A stretch of DNA of 64,000 bases from Angiostrongylus vasorum (Eukaryota; Nematoda; Chromadorea; Rhabditida; Metastrongylidae). Position numbers and translations under genes: made by a program. Location of the stretch: the NCBI GenBank assembly GCA_018806985.1, contig JADANN010000364.1:6131001-6195000 (forward strand), written 5' to 3'. The notes below the pieces were generated by a model, which made no database searches, was not told the origin of the DNA, and saw only the letters and a program-made list of their open reading frames with translations. Shown piece after piece: positions 26,201 through 34,004 of this stretch (position 1 is the stretch's first letter; the number at the start of each line of letters is the position of its first letter).

Positions 26201-29200
26201 GTATACAATTTACTAGGCCAAAGGCTTCAATAACATTACAAAAAGACGAAAAACTCTATAGAAATTACATGATCAACAGCTTCTCGAAAAAACTCACTGG
26301 TTTTTATGTGACTTCCAATGAGGAACATTAGAACAGCTGCTAATAGTCGCATAAGGTTGATGACTGCACCATCCCACATCAGAAATTGATGCGAACACAC
26401 GGGATCAGGTCCCGTATGACCTCTGGGCATTCATCCCTGCTATTCATTGCAGGGGTTTTTGGCATCTATCCAAAAAAGCCTCAAGAAGTTTTCGCGCTGG
26501 TGTTTTAGTCTCCTGTGCAAGGATATTGACTTTTACTTCAAAATCGTCTCCGCTATGCTTTTGTATCCTATGCGTGCCCTAGTGGGGTACGTTGTCTTAG
26601 TTTTCGTTTGCCATCTAGGTGTTCTTTTATACGGATACACAAAGGTCTGCCCGTTTCGCAATATATTCATCTCCGCAATTATTACAAGAGATCAGGTACA
26701 TCGTACCTGAACTCATGCAATCACCGTCCCTGCCGTAAGGGCAAATTACGCAATTTGTTGTTCCACATAGACAGTCATACAGGCGGTTACGAACTAACTG
26801 GCGACGAAGAATATCCAGTGGTATTTCAACTGTCGCTACCGATTCCTCTAGATTTGCCCCCTCTTAAGCATCGTTTAATAGCTACGCTTACTTCATCGCT
26901 AATAAAGGGCAACATAAACGGGACATTCTTTTGGCCATGTGTTTCGCTTGGGCGCGTCGCTCTCCTTCTATACTTATCTCGTGGGCTTAGTATTTCGTAG
27001 CCATTGGAGACGGCTACATGCCGAGCTAAGTCGCGCGATTCTTCCTTTAGTTCCCTGGTTGCGCACACAGAGATGGCTGTTACGAAACATGTTTCTCACA
27101 AGCGCCCTCTTTGTGTGTGAAGGGGTGGGAAGAAAGGAAATGAACGAGGGTTTTTCTTGTTACTTGGCTTTCGGTACCACTTTGTCATGTAACCGCTACT
27201 TGATAGGTTTATTTGAACGTTTAAAAACGGAAGCCAGTTTTTGTTCGGTTTTTCAATAATTCAAAGCATCTGTCCATCTCCTACTGCGTATAGAAGATGA
27301 CAAAACAATCATCTACATATCTGCAGTAGAGTAGTGGCCGGAGATCGAGAACAGGGGCTTCTATCTTAGACATAAACACAACGGCAAGGCTTGGTGCCAG
27401 TCGCTGTCCCATAGCCAACCCCCTTATTTGCGCGAAATATTTCCCAGTCCATCTGAAAATCGAGCAATTTAGGCACTCGTTTAAGAGAGCCATTAGCCGC
27501 TGGATGGACAAGCCATGCATATTTATTCTTCCTTCATGTTCAACAAAAAGTTCGAAGATGACTTGCATTGCGGAGTCATTCGATACGTTGGTGTACAGCG
27601 CAGTAACGTCGAAGGACTCCATCACGTACGCGTTATTAGGAGACGCGTTACGTAGACGTTCTAAGAACATTTGGGTGTTTGTGAGGTGAGCTGCAATGTG
27701 GTTGAGCAACGGTTAAGCATTAAGCTTAGAAACTAGGTTATTCTATCCGTTGGCCCGTCTACACAACTGATGATGGGTTGGACCTTAAATGATGACGGAT
27801 TGGTTGACGCAAGATCATCAGGTGATACCAACTTATGTGTTTTAATAGGTAGGTATAGGACGGGACATGTTGGTTTACCGATTTTTAAAGTGCAAAATGA
27901 CAGATAATTTTAAACCTGCAGCCTTTGCCACACTGACCCACTGATTGTTTAGCTTTCGGTATTGACTTTTGTATTCCTTTTTCAGAGGATAGGCGATAGA
28001 GGGTAGCATCACTAAGATGTTCCTCTGTTATCTCAACATCCAGCTGGCGAGGAATAACTACGAACTCTTCCCCCCTTATCACTAAAAGACAATCTTATTG
28101 TTTTCAAGTTTATTATTTCTCTAATTTCTCGCATGCCACATTTTTGTGCGGCTGTAAGGTTAGAGATAAACTTTCTATCGCGGTAGTTAATAAGGGTCTT
28201 GAGAACGCCGTCCGAAAACGCTTGGAGCGTTTGGCCCAGTAAATTGTAAATCAGTATACCCTTTCCTGGCTCTGAAGAAGGCGATACTCTCGAAACGTCA
28301 GCTACTGTTGTATTGTGTTGTGTTTTTCAATGGAAGTAAATGTATGCTGTTTAACAACCTCGCGATTGCTGAACAAGAAAACGACGCAATCATATTCCAA
28401 TGCCGAGGTTAATAGAAAGCCGGTCCTGGGAACTGTTGCAATCAATGCTATTCTTTTTTCTTATATGGATCTTCGTCAAAGTACTTTGACTACATGTTAC
28501 CATTACTATGCATTGCGCGTCCTGTCCACTTAATTTATGATCGGATTCGCTTTCCCATTTGGGTGATACCGGATATTCACATCATCCGCATTCGATAACG
28601 CTGAGCATTCTTTTGTTCTGGTTATATAACTGCTAGGCTTACTCCGATAACAACATTACAAATGGTAAAATTTCGCTCGTGAAGTTGTTACTCAGATTTC
28701 CTTAAATCTGTGAGGATCTCTGGAGATCGTTACTTACTGAGTACGTGCGCATTGATTAATCAGGGTAGGCAAGACCCCGTTTAACTCAACTGAGTCAATA
28801 AGTTTTTTTTTAAAGATGATGTAGTTAAGGTTATGTGCTAATGCGATGCTTTACTTTTTTCACTGTTTTGTGGATATAATCTGCCACACTCACCACTTTC
28901 CTCAACCCTGGTTGTATGCAAGGCTGTTCTGCTCCCAATTTTTTGCAACCCACTTGAGAGCAATAAAACACATTGTCAACTGAAAGCAAGCAGACTGGAG
29001 GACAGTTGCCAATGTCGCATAGGTCTTTAAGATTGTGAAAAGATCATATCTGAGTGACATGTGCGAAGCCGAGCCAGCAATCTCATGAACACTGGACGCC
29101 GCGTGATAAGATATGCCGATATTAAAGAGGCGTCTACGGCTATTAAAGAATTGGGTCTGGAAGGTGCAAATAGTTATCCTTATTCCCATTCTAGATGCTG

Positions 29201-32037
29201 TAAGTCTTCTAACCAGGCTGCATAGCTCTACAAGACGTTTTATTTAAGGAAGTTTGCTAGACGTTGTGGATGCAGCCTTATCCTAGTGACGTCCAACTTC
29301 TCGGTTCTTTTAGCAACATCGTCACTGTGTTAAATAAGTCAGTTCTATTCTTTTTCAAACTTGTTAGTGACAATGTTCCGCTAAATGCTGCTTAGATAAA
29401 CATTGCGTTGCATTCCATAGTTCCCAGGTGAAGCTCACTAGGTCCTAAAGCCAAATTTGTCCTTGGAGTCCCTATTGAATGGGCCCGTTGGTTGCTTAAA
29501 AAAAGCCTATGTTTATGAATATTAGTCTAGTTTGTCAGTCTATTATTACCCTGAAATTTTAGCAGCTTATCGATACCTTCCCCACCACAAGTTTACTATT
29601 TTATACTTCTTCGCCATTGCTTCCGTGCAATATGAACAGTACTTTTTGCATTTCGAAAGAAACCTACAATACTAATATAATAGCCGGAAGTTGTTCTCGA
29701 CAATCTCGCTCTCTAACTAACATAAGCTTAGCGTTGAAGGGTTAATATAAGATTCCAACTCATCCACGACATTTAAGTAATGACAGCTAAGATCACCTTT
29801 GGAAGGATATGACCAATGAGAAATGTTCACTTATGGCATGATATATTCATCACTTATTATGGAAACGAACTCTTCAATGCTTAACCATTTCATAGTGGGT
29901 GGAGTTCATCCAGTCCTCCATCCAACAGGGTTAGTCAATTGCAGGAAGTGTTCGATATTTCCACATCTGGAACCTCCGACATCCGGAAGGAAGCTCTCGA
30001 GAACGCAGGGGAAAAATCTCGCCAATTTAGCAGGAACAAAGAACAATACCCGTTTTAAAGGCCACAATAAAAGTCTTAGCTTTCATCTACTTCCCATTTT
30101 TTATGACACAGAACGATTTCACATTCAATTATATTCCACATCGTACCTCCCCTTAAAAAATAAGCATTAGACAAAAGCTAAAACACTGTGATTTGGAATC
30201 CAGGTTCACCTTGACTGGGTTCAATGCCCATTCCTACTTTCTAGATCATTTCTGTACACTTGTAATTGTTGATGGCACCATGAGGGTGAAAGAAATCTGG
30301 TTGAGAGAAAGGAAAGGGCCTCCGTTGGTGTAGTGGATAGCACCTGAAACCCCGGTGACAGTAATCACGGGCTCGAAGCCCATATGAGTTCCAAAGTTTT
30401 GTTTCTATCTTAATACAATGCAACAGTCAATAATGTAATTTGGTAGGCAGCAGAAAAATCGATTAACACTCAAATTTTGGTCGAAATGCTCGAGTTGGTC
30501 GGGATAAATAGTGACTATGATACGTTACACTGTCAGTCTTTCGTTTCTATTTGGTATAGACTTTTAAGAATACCAATGAATACACTTACGAAGACATCGG
30601 TTTCAGAATCGCCACCATGTCATCTATTCTCATAGTTGTTTTGCTAGCTTGAGGAAAATGAAACGGTTTTCACTTCATAGGCCAGTTTTTCTAACCCTGC
30701 GTCAAATTATGTTTTATCCGTTACTACTTCAGGAACAAATACAGCCATTCTTTTCCTCCTTTAAATATAACATGAAAGTTTATGGCAGAGTGCAGACACA
30801 TCATCTACGAAACTTCCCAGAAAGATGAAGAAAAAAACTCAAATCCTTTGTCGTCGTCGTACACAGCAAACAGTTGTCAACGTTTTTAGATTTTCTTTTT
30901 CAAAAGATATAGAACAGTCTCTAAATGCTAAAGCAAGCAGTTAGGTCTAGAAAACCCGAGCCTTCAACGAAAGTCCATCCCTAAAGCAAAAGTTAAAAGG
31001 GCCATAATGCTTAAGCCAAAGTTTACGATAACAATGTCTACCAGAACGATGTATATCTGAGCTATGTCTATGTATTCTACTGAATTCTGTGTTCTTTATG
31101 TTAAAATGACGAAGAACTCAAGGTGGCCCACAAAATAACCAGGTAGCTCAATTAGTAGTCATTTTCTAGTGATAATATCCAAGAATTTTAAGAGCCTACA
31201 AAAGAAAAGAAATAAAAATTCAAACCAAGCTGCCAAGTATTCAGGCACTTTCATTGATATCCGTTTTCAATGAGTAGATTTTTTGAATATAAGGTATCCT
31301 CAAATTTGTAGATGTTGACTACTTGAAATAAGATACAACACGTGTATTCTTCCTTTGATAAGCTTACACGAGGCTGATACATAATCGTTATTTTCGGCTA
31401 GCGTTCGGACGTGTTCGTCTTCGTCAGAGCCGATGATCGACCATCCACTCGCATCATCGACTCTGATAAAGACGAAGACGTCGAAACGTCAGCCGAAAAT
31501 AAGGATTAAGTATCAATCTCGTGTAAGCTTATCAAACAAAGAATACACATCGTTTGTTCACACCGAGGTTAAAGGAAAGTCGGTTTAGAAATAAGATACA
31601 GCAGCATTAAAGGACTTCTAACATTCATGTTGGTGAAAACTACATACATTTTGAAGAAATAATCCTTTCCCCTTATGAAAGGGTGAACGCTTCTAGAAGA
31701 GTTATCTTCTGACCATTACATTAAATCCTGACTAGCTTCGATTTTTTCTTTCTGATTAACAAGTAAGAATACCTGAATGCATGGTGAATATGATGAAACT
31801 GCTTGTAATAATCCACACAGCATCATCTTGATAGAGTTTATCAACTTCCGACAAATTTAAATGTGCTGCATAGTGATGAATTTCTGAAAACAAGTACACA
31901 TCATAGATTTCAAAATAAATCCTGTCCTACCGATCGATAGTCGAGATATCGGACTCACGGACGATTTGCATGGCAGATGTGTTGATTTGATGCGCCATCG
32001 TTTGTTCATTCGTTCGATCATTCACCACTGAAGCCAT
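11058..32037 (-). CDS. amt: Ammonium transporter (AMT/MEP/Rh family), 14 exons
   Basis: A multi-pass membrane channel that moves ammonium or ammonia across the plasma membrane; nematodes carry several AMT genes. Joining 14 exons with GT..AG introns gives about 535 residues, the normal size. Conserved blocks appear in order: DDAVWIITSSFIIFTM (near residue 45), GFGLLESGSVS, FATT-like LATTASTIVSGAVAER, PAHWVW, GVVDFAG (Asp about 201), VHMVGG (first pore His, about 209), LLWWGWFGINAGS, SIGGG, VDDPVGIVPIH (second pore His, about 364) and LGLRVTDYEEQIGADVIEHG. Introns range from 75 bases to over 6 kb and hold RTE, PLE, mariner and SINE insertions. Exons 5 and 9, and probably 13, are one base longer than the frame allows; without these three bases the total is 536 codons including stop. 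Family assignment is firm. Whether the gene is intact is open. Confidence 0.92.
11579..11710 (-). CDS. amt: Ammonium transporter exon 13
   Basis: It encodes LISKSPLGLRVTDYEEQIG and ADVIEHGLAGTNVARYV, the conserved cytoplasmic tail start of AMT proteins. As written the exon ends in phase 0. If one A of the six-A run near 11590 is extra, it ends in phase 2 and joins the more convincing frame of exon 14. Confidence 0.92.
11885..12440 (+). mobile_element. RTE 3' end (RT C-terminus and tail), in ammonium transporter intron 12
   Basis: Readable pieces of the RTE C-terminus in order: IEDVVKRRKNTRLRAQL, LTYASDTWSLRKQDERFLSV, a MGREFETAMLREYP block, then shifted frames ending in RDRGKMEDLLAS-like sequence and the SLDDQRGY region. 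The tail shows a duplicated GTGATACAG. Several frameshifts. Inserted opposite to the host gene. Confidence 0.85.
12714..12839 (-). CDS. amt: Ammonium transporter exon 12
   Basis: 42 codons encode IGATNGHSGLLYSGEFTLLG and VQLLCTLTIL, then the last membrane segment. The acceptor is ATTTCAG. Two GT donors three bases apart both keep frame; GTG|GTGAGT is the stronger. Confidence 0.9.
13130..13390 (-). repeat. S3 repeat copy, truncated
   Basis: Read on plus it carries the reverse of the S3 body: the GGTTCCTTGGAGTCC, GGTCGTCACCACC, GCAGTCGCAACCC and GAGATTTGCCACCATGCGA blocks. The start of the family (TTACCGCCTCATCG) is eroded. Confidence 0.75.
14365..14460 (-). CDS. amt: Ammonium transporter exon 11
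   Basis: 32 codons encode VDDPVGIVPIHLTSSIWG and MTAVGIFCEKDRHL, including the second pore histidine. The acceptor is GGTTTAG and the donor TTG|GTAAGA. Confidence 0.94.
14563..14660 (-). CDS. amt: Ammonium transporter exon 10
   Basis: It encodes ALCAMSRAWHALIIGGVSSA and ILPLLERFK. The acceptor is CTTCAG and the donor AAG|GTCAGA. Confidence 0.92.
14850..15015 (+). repeat. RTE 5' leader copy
   Basis: Inverted copy of 1905-2110: CGCGAAGCAAGG at its left, CCAAAAGCGACCTTTTTGC in the middle and GCATGCGTGTGTGTGCG at its right end. Directly followed by an S2 copy. Confidence 0.5.
15020..15390 (+). repeat. S2 SINE
   Basis: The second half of one unit is followed by a tRNA-like head at about 15106 (GGACCCGCATGGTGTGG, then GTGAACGCGTTA), the GCAGACACCTGCGGTCC hairpin and the AATATACCCTGCC block. 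It ends with the sequence that precedes the head again (GATCGACAGAAT), so units are arranged as a partial dimer. Confidence 0.7.
15400..15480 (+). repeat. (TTA)n microsatellite
   Basis: About 75 bases of TTA repeats with a few interruptions, 30 bases from ammonium transporter exon 9. Confidence 0.95.
15512..15646 (-). CDS. amt: Ammonium transporter exon 9, one base too long
   Basis: It encodes AAVATIMSSIGGGVTSIV and ISFVKTKK. AMT-like sequence then resumes in the next frame (LQVNFLINGILSSIVSIT). The switch is at a run of eight A, where seven would restore the frame. The exon is 135 bases; 134 fits its neighbours. Confidence 0.9.
16108..16195 (-). CDS. amt: Ammonium transporter exon 8
   Basis: It encodes GTFLLWWGWFGINAGSVWG and ITSGRWRLGA, the family's W-x-G-W-F-G-x-N-x-G-S block. 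The acceptor is GTTTAG and the donor GAG|GTAAAA. Confidence 0.94.
16875..16992 (-). CDS. amt: Ammonium transporter exon 7
   Basis: It encodes VHMVGGIIGLVATVYLKPR and MSSPTNALL, starting with the first pore histidine. The acceptor is ATTCCAG and the donor TTG|GTGAGC. Confidence 0.93.
17345..17425 (-). CDS. amt: Ammonium transporter exon 6
   Basis: 27 codons encode ALPAHWVWDNEGFFYKLG and VVDFAGCSA. They hold the conserved periplasmic-side Trp and the structural Asp of the GVVDFAG block. The acceptor is GTTTCAG and the donor GCT|GTAAAT. Confidence 0.92.
17495..17563 (-). CDS. amt: Ammonium transporter exon 5, one base too long
   Basis: The acceptor is TTTTTAG and the donor CAA|GTGAGT. It opens with GAVAERAKLKS. 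The continuation (YILLGCLVILIQ) is in the next frame, reached by dropping one C of a CCC run near 17531. The exon is 69 bases where 68 fits both neighbours. Confidence 0.85.
17570..18635. other. Ammonium transporter intron 4, no feature seen
   Basis: Apart from an AT-rich ATATATACATATATACATAC run near 18585, nothing recognisable. A frame at 17823-18047 (plus) looks like chance. Confidence 0.4.
18640..18902 (+). repeat. S3 repeat copy, 3' part
   Basis: Carries the S3 blocks from GCATCAAACTAGTCG through GGCAAATCTCCCTCTGATC and GGTGACGACCTGGGGCAG to the AAGTAAGTAAGG tail. The 5' half is missing. Confidence 0.8.
19225..19275 (+). repeat. (CT)n-rich low-complexity tract
   Basis: A pyrimidine tract with repeated CTCCCT and CTCTCT units. 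Confidence 0.8.
19863..19954 (-). CDS. amt: Ammonium transporter exon 4
   Basis: The acceptor is ATTACAG and the donor CTG|GTTAGT. It encodes DVSTVNEEGWAYAGFLFQ then LSLATTASTIVS, matching the AMT segment before the S-G-A-x-A-E-R block. At 92 bases it fits the phases on both sides exactly. Confidence 0.9.
20500..21870 (-). mobile_element. Penelope-like element, decayed copy split by an S1 SINE
   Basis: Matches 26150-27215 of the better PLE copy: a terminal-repeat remnant (CTTCTTCAAAGTCTGG) near 20530, the GIY-YIG segment at about 20930-21180, then after the SINE the linker at about 21490-21740 and up to the GGCTTTCGGTACCACTTCGT block near 21770. All frames are broken. Confidence 0.75.
21205..21470 (-). 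repeat. S1 SINE inserted into a Penelope-like element
   Basis: Full S1. The tRNA-like head (minus strand, from about 21470: box A TGGCGCAGTGGTCGG, box B-like GAATCGATTCC) leads to the CCCACACCCATGGCCCACC block and the GGCGTTGATCAATCC 3' end. The PLE sequence on both sides is continuous when the SINE is removed, so the SINE is the younger insertion. Confidence 0.85.
22670..22925 (-). repeat. S1 SINE
   Basis: Near-complete copy with the box B-like GGATCGATCCC reading and ATAAAGCTCTCGGCGTTGAT at its end. The middle is shortened. Confidence 0.8.
23085..23465 (+). repeat. S3 copy fused to an S1 head
   Basis: S3 runs from GCGCTTCATCGTGGCTGG to CCAGCAAATCTCC near 23398 and then switches, with no tail, to the tRNA-like head of S1 in minus orientation (GATTCCACATGTGTGTTGCA, then TGACCACTGCGCCACA). 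This is a join of two families, not two separate insertions with their own ends. Confidence 0.75.
23650..24470 (+). pseudogene. Mariner-family transposase remnant
   Basis: Cut-and-paste DNA transposase (DDD/D type), broken by many indels. Pieces in order in three frames: ENFPGDEYIFKMKE (like the family's KFRSGDESL block), RVTISTILEHLKEI (helix-turn-helix part), DDVWPHATPP (where DNARPH, with the second catalytic Asp, is expected), MNELGYETLRHPPYSLNLSL (the P-P-Y-S-P-D-L block) and KNQAKAEAAFVSKL. No inverted termini found. Lies in ammonium transporter intron 3. Confidence 0.75.
24465..24515 (+). repeat. (AT)n/(ATAT GC) microsatellite
   Basis: Runs of TATATA with short interruptions, at the 3' edge of the mariner remnant. 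Confidence 0.9.
24515..24800. repeat. Two tRNA-like SINE heads in inverted arrangement
   Basis: The plus-strand piece (about 24520-24620) reads TAGCCGAATAGTTAAAG with box B-like GGTTTGATCCC. A second piece (about 24690-24800, minus) has the S1 blocks GACAGGTCTGGTACCAACTT and GGCAAGCTTGGCGGGCC. Both are degraded. Confidence 0.5.
24838..24900 (+). repeat. (AT)n microsatellite
   Basis: ATGTGTATAC units, then a pure AT run at about 24877-24898. Confidence 0.9.
25363..25552 (-). CDS. amt: Ammonium transporter exon 3
   Basis: 62 full codons encode FGLLESGSVSAKDEVN, MVKNVVDVVFGGLSYW and FIGFGRFFYDPT. The acceptor is TTTGAAG, weaker than the nematode consensus, but phase and similarity fix it. The donor is AAG|GTGAGT. 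Confidence 0.92.
26149..26184 (-). ncRNA. Hammerhead-ribozyme-like motif, core intact
   Basis: On the minus strand: stem I GGCT/AGCT, core CTGAAGA (fits C-U-G-A-N-G-A), stem II GGC/GCC with a 6-base loop after one A, then GAAAC and the cleavage triplet GTC. Stem III is reduced to AC/GT with no loop, so self-cleavage would need two copies pairing. Hammerhead motifs are known in Penelope-like elements. Confidence 0.7.
26430..27070 (-). pseudogene. Penelope-like linker and GIY-YIG endonuclease region
   Basis: ELKEESRDLARHVAVSNGYE and the following linker run from 27060. After frame changes come QLVRNRLYDCLCGTTNCVIC, PYGRDGDCMSSGT, YLISCNNCGDEYI (the zinc-finger/GIY-YIG entry) and a IKEHLDGKRK-like block near 26620. 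This is the C-terminal endonuclease that nicks the target. Frames are interrupted. Confidence 0.75.
27281..27709 (-). pseudogene. Penelope-like reverse transcriptase, core domain
   Basis: One open stretch of 142 codons. It has FDVTALYTNVSNDSAMQ (motif A with the first catalytic Asp), GLAMGQRLAPSLAVVFMS (motif B) and LLYCRYVDDCFVIF (motif C, YVDD, both Asp present). The catalytic residues are intact, but the frame is lost on both sides, so it cannot make a full enzyme. PLE RTs are telomerase-related in sequence. Confidence 0.88.
27885..28082 (-). pseudogene. Penelope-like N-terminal fragment
   Basis: IRGEEFVVIPRQLDVEITEE followed by HLSDATLYRLSSEKGIQKS reads as the N-terminal domain ahead of the RT. 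It is separated from the RT by about 170 bases without homology, which suggests a deletion. Confidence 0.5.
28268..28303 (+). ncRNA. Hammerhead-ribozyme-like motif, stem II weakened
   Basis: Inverted partner of 26149-26184. CTGAAGA, GAAAC and GTC are intact and stem I is GGCT/AGCT. Stem II reads GGC/CTC, so pairing is lost at one or two positions. Confidence 0.6.
28890..29200 (-). mobile_element. RTE fragment (RT region)
   Basis: The stretch GAAAGCAAGCAGACTGGAGG, then ACAGTTGCCAATGTCG, aligns with about 40-120 of this window (AGACAGTAAGCAGATTGGAC region), the RT part of the RTE. Frames are broken. Confidence 0.5.
30180..30425 (+). repeat. S2 SINE with well-kept tRNA-like head
   Basis: The head at about 30320 has box A TTGGTGTAGTGGATAGC and box B GGGCTCGAAGCCC. 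Upstream is the GACTGGGTTCAATGCC block typical of the S2 end. Confidence 0.65.
31394..31433 (-). ncRNA. Hammerhead-like motif, left arm
   Basis: Stem I TCGGCT/AGCCGA is a perfect 6 bp. The core CTGACGA fits C-U-G-A-N-G-A, and stem II GACG/CGTC is 4 bp with loop AACA. The GAAA and GTC parts are mutated (CGAAC, GCT). Confidence 0.55.
31457..31496 (+). ncRNA. Hammerhead-like motif, right arm
   Basis: Stem I pairs 5 of 6 positions (TCGACT/AGCCGA), stem II GACG/CGTC is perfect with loop AAGA, and GAAAC and GTC are intact. The core reads CTGATAA, so the conserved G8 is lost. Confidence 0.6.
31773..31883 (-). CDS. amt: Ammonium transporter exon 2
   Basis: It begins after TTTTCAG and ends before GTATTC. 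It encodes SEVDKLYQDDAVWIITSSF and then IIFTMHSG, the first transmembrane segment of AMT proteins. Confidence 0.9.
31959..32037 (-). CDS. amt: Ammonium transporter exon 1 (start)
   Basis: The ATG at 32037 opens MASVVNDRTNEQTMAHQ and the exon ends at a GTGAGT donor after 26 codons plus one base. This donor was preferred over GTAGGA 30 bases on because only it leaves the phase exon 2 needs. The intron to exon 2 is 75 bases. An upstream ATG about 30 bases earlier is out of frame and stops quickly. Confidence 0.75.
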
Positions 32038-32250
32038 TCAGTCCACAGTATCATCATTTTCATCTCAAAAGCAGAAATTAAATACTACAGAAAGTTATTC
32101 CAACTGAGAACTTAAGACTGAGTGAGAACGGAACGAATTGATAAGCGAGGAAGAGGAAGGGATAGAACAATAACTTAACGCTATTACTTTTCAATTTATT
32201 TGGGTAAATAAATTCTACGCGAAGGAAATCATGACAAACATCGCGAGCTC
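32038..32250 (-). promoter_or_regulatory. Presumed promoter region of the ammonium transporter
   Basis: Immediately upstream of the start codon. A TGATAA at 32139-32144 (plus strand) is a GATA-factor type site; in nematodes such sites often drive intestinal expression. A possible trans-splice acceptor (TTTCTGTAG) lies near 32086. Both are short motifs and may be chance. Confidence 0.25.
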
Positions 32251-32454
32251 TCTATAGAGAACATTTTTTTTCTTTTTTTTATTGAATTGCTAAGACATAG
32301 CATGGTTAAGGAAATACTGCGTCCAGAAAATAATGGACGTTCGCTGTCTTTCAAATTTTCGCGTCCCACATTTACCATAATTTTTTTTAACTATTTTGAT
32401 TGTAAAGTAATCAGTTTTATTTATTGGCTGTTCTTTTTTCGTGGTAGGGCTGAC

Positions 32455-32650
32455 AGAAAGACGAAACTAAAGACACGTATGGTGTGGTGGTGAACACGTT
32501 AGCACCCGGAAAGGGGGTAATAACGAGGTTCGATCGCCTCCGCAGACACTTGCGGTCGGGAATTTTGCAGATATCGCCGTGTCATTGTAGTTTTATTCTG
32601 ATTACGTTATGCACTATTTTAAGAGGCAGATGTCGATCTCATCTTCTTTT
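32455..32650 (+). repeat. S2 SINE
   Basis: GTATGGTGTGGTGGTGAACA head, GCAGACACTTGCGGTC hairpin and the shortened ATCGCCGTGTCATTGTAG block. Confidence 0.7.
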
Positions 32651-33264
32651 TTTTGTTAGATATTTTGTCCTTTTGTCCTAATAATCTATGTCTGATTTCG
32701 AAAAATAGGACCAAATGAAAAAAAGTCAAAGTTTTTTTTCTTTTTGTTGAAGACTCAGACTTCGACGAGAAACCGAGGGACCGTTATTACATCATACGAT
32801 AGGAGGAAACCCTTGAGGATGATAAGGGTTGAGATGGACGTGCACTTTCAACGCCGATGATAACGGTGACTTGACGAAGTTAATTGAAGCAGATCTCTAA
32901 CCGAATTGGATTTGGATTGGCAAGTGAAAAGCTAGACAACCAGCTGCTCCGTGAATAGTAAACGAAAAGACCTAGGAGATAATAATTGCCATGCAATACA
33001 ATCTGAGCGTATTTTGAGAAAAAAAAAGCAATTTCTTCTAGGTTTGCTTCTTACTCGAATTGTAAGATGCGACTAAAAATAGGTTGTGTAGAGCAATAAA
33101 CAGAACTCTGTTGAAGAATTTCGCATAACTCCTTTCATCCAATTTGTATGTGCTGAAATAATCAATACATTTTTCTTCACCGATCATCTAACAGGAGGTT
33201 GGAAAAACTATTTAACAACGGAGACCCAGATCGCTATGATGACGACTGTGTGTCATCAACTTGG

Positions 33265-33345
33265 ATCAATCCACCTCTGAAGAAAGCGAAAATTCTGGAA
33301 CGTCGGCTGAAGAATTTTTTTTCCCACTTCGCATTAAGTTATCAG
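33265..33345 (+). repeat. PLE terminal fragment
   Basis: CTCTGAAGAAAGCGAAAATT then GGAACGTCGGCTGAAGAA: a hammerhead-like layout with CTGAAGA kept and GAAAC changed to GGAAC. Confidence 0.45.
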
Positions 33346-33639
33346 TAAAAAAAAACACATTGATTATTTCGTGTGTGGTCGAAAAACGATGAGCAACGTA
33401 CTGAGACACATCCGGATATCCCATTTTACACCAGAAAACGTTACAGTGACGATTTCATGGACGGAAGAATACGGAGTCATTCAATTTGAACTTTGTGATT
33501 GCTGCGGAAATCACTACATTAAAGAACTGTCACCAGCAAATCGATGGAATATATCACAAACTGCGACGTTTACGAGTGTCATGAATCGATAAATCAATAG
33601 TGGTCTACACTGCGTAAAAGGTGAAGTGAAGGGAAAATA

Positions 33640-33980
33640 GGAGGGAGAGTAACGGTTAGGGACACCGTACGCTAGGTCTATTCCATTTTAGGAAAGCTAA
33701 GCCTGTCAACCTTTTGGAATAGGCAAATTAGTAGCAAAACAAGACAAAGTCTTCGCGATCACAAAGAGGCTAGATGGAAGACATAGAAACACTGTAGCCG
33801 AAATATTCCAGGATTTCACGCACGAAGAAGGCGCCCAACTTTTAACGTTATTTACAAAGAAGACGAAATCCTCAAGCGACAGTCGAACTGATACAGAAAC
33901 CAGAACGTCATCGTGGATAATATTTTCAAGAAAATGAATCGAATAGAAAATGTGCCGGAATCCGCATGTGTGATGGAAGC
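33640..33980 (+). repeat. S4 repeat copy
   Basis: A head-like GTTAGGGACACCG near 33655, the AAGAAGACGAAATCCTCAAG block near 33860 and a GTGCCGGAATCCGCA end. The same blocks occur at 45150 and 63301. Confidence 0.6.
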
Positions 33981-34004
33981 CTATATAAATAAAAAGGAAA
34001 AAAT

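Larger units (their letters stand above)
26075..28395 (-). mobile_element. Penelope-like element with inverted terminal repeats
   Basis: The best PLE here. About 160 bases at 26080-26240 recur inverted at 28230-28390, each with a hammerhead-like motif. Between them on the minus strand are N-terminal fragments (28082-27885), a reverse transcriptase (27709-27281), a linker (27068-26826) and a GIY-YIG region (about 26800-26430). Penelope-like elements are defined by this RT plus GIY-YIG pair, with terminal repeats that may be direct or inverted. Length about 2.3 kb suggests internal loss. It sits in intron 2 of the ammonium transporter, same strand. Confidence 0.88.
31342..31555. repeat. Two PLE termini fused head-to-head (inverted repeat)
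   Basis: Arms of about 100 bases face each other around a short centre near 31444. Each arm runs from GATAAGCTTACACGAG through TTATTTTCGGCT to a hammerhead-like motif. It lies about 220 bases downstream of ammonium transporter exon 2. Confidence 0.8.
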
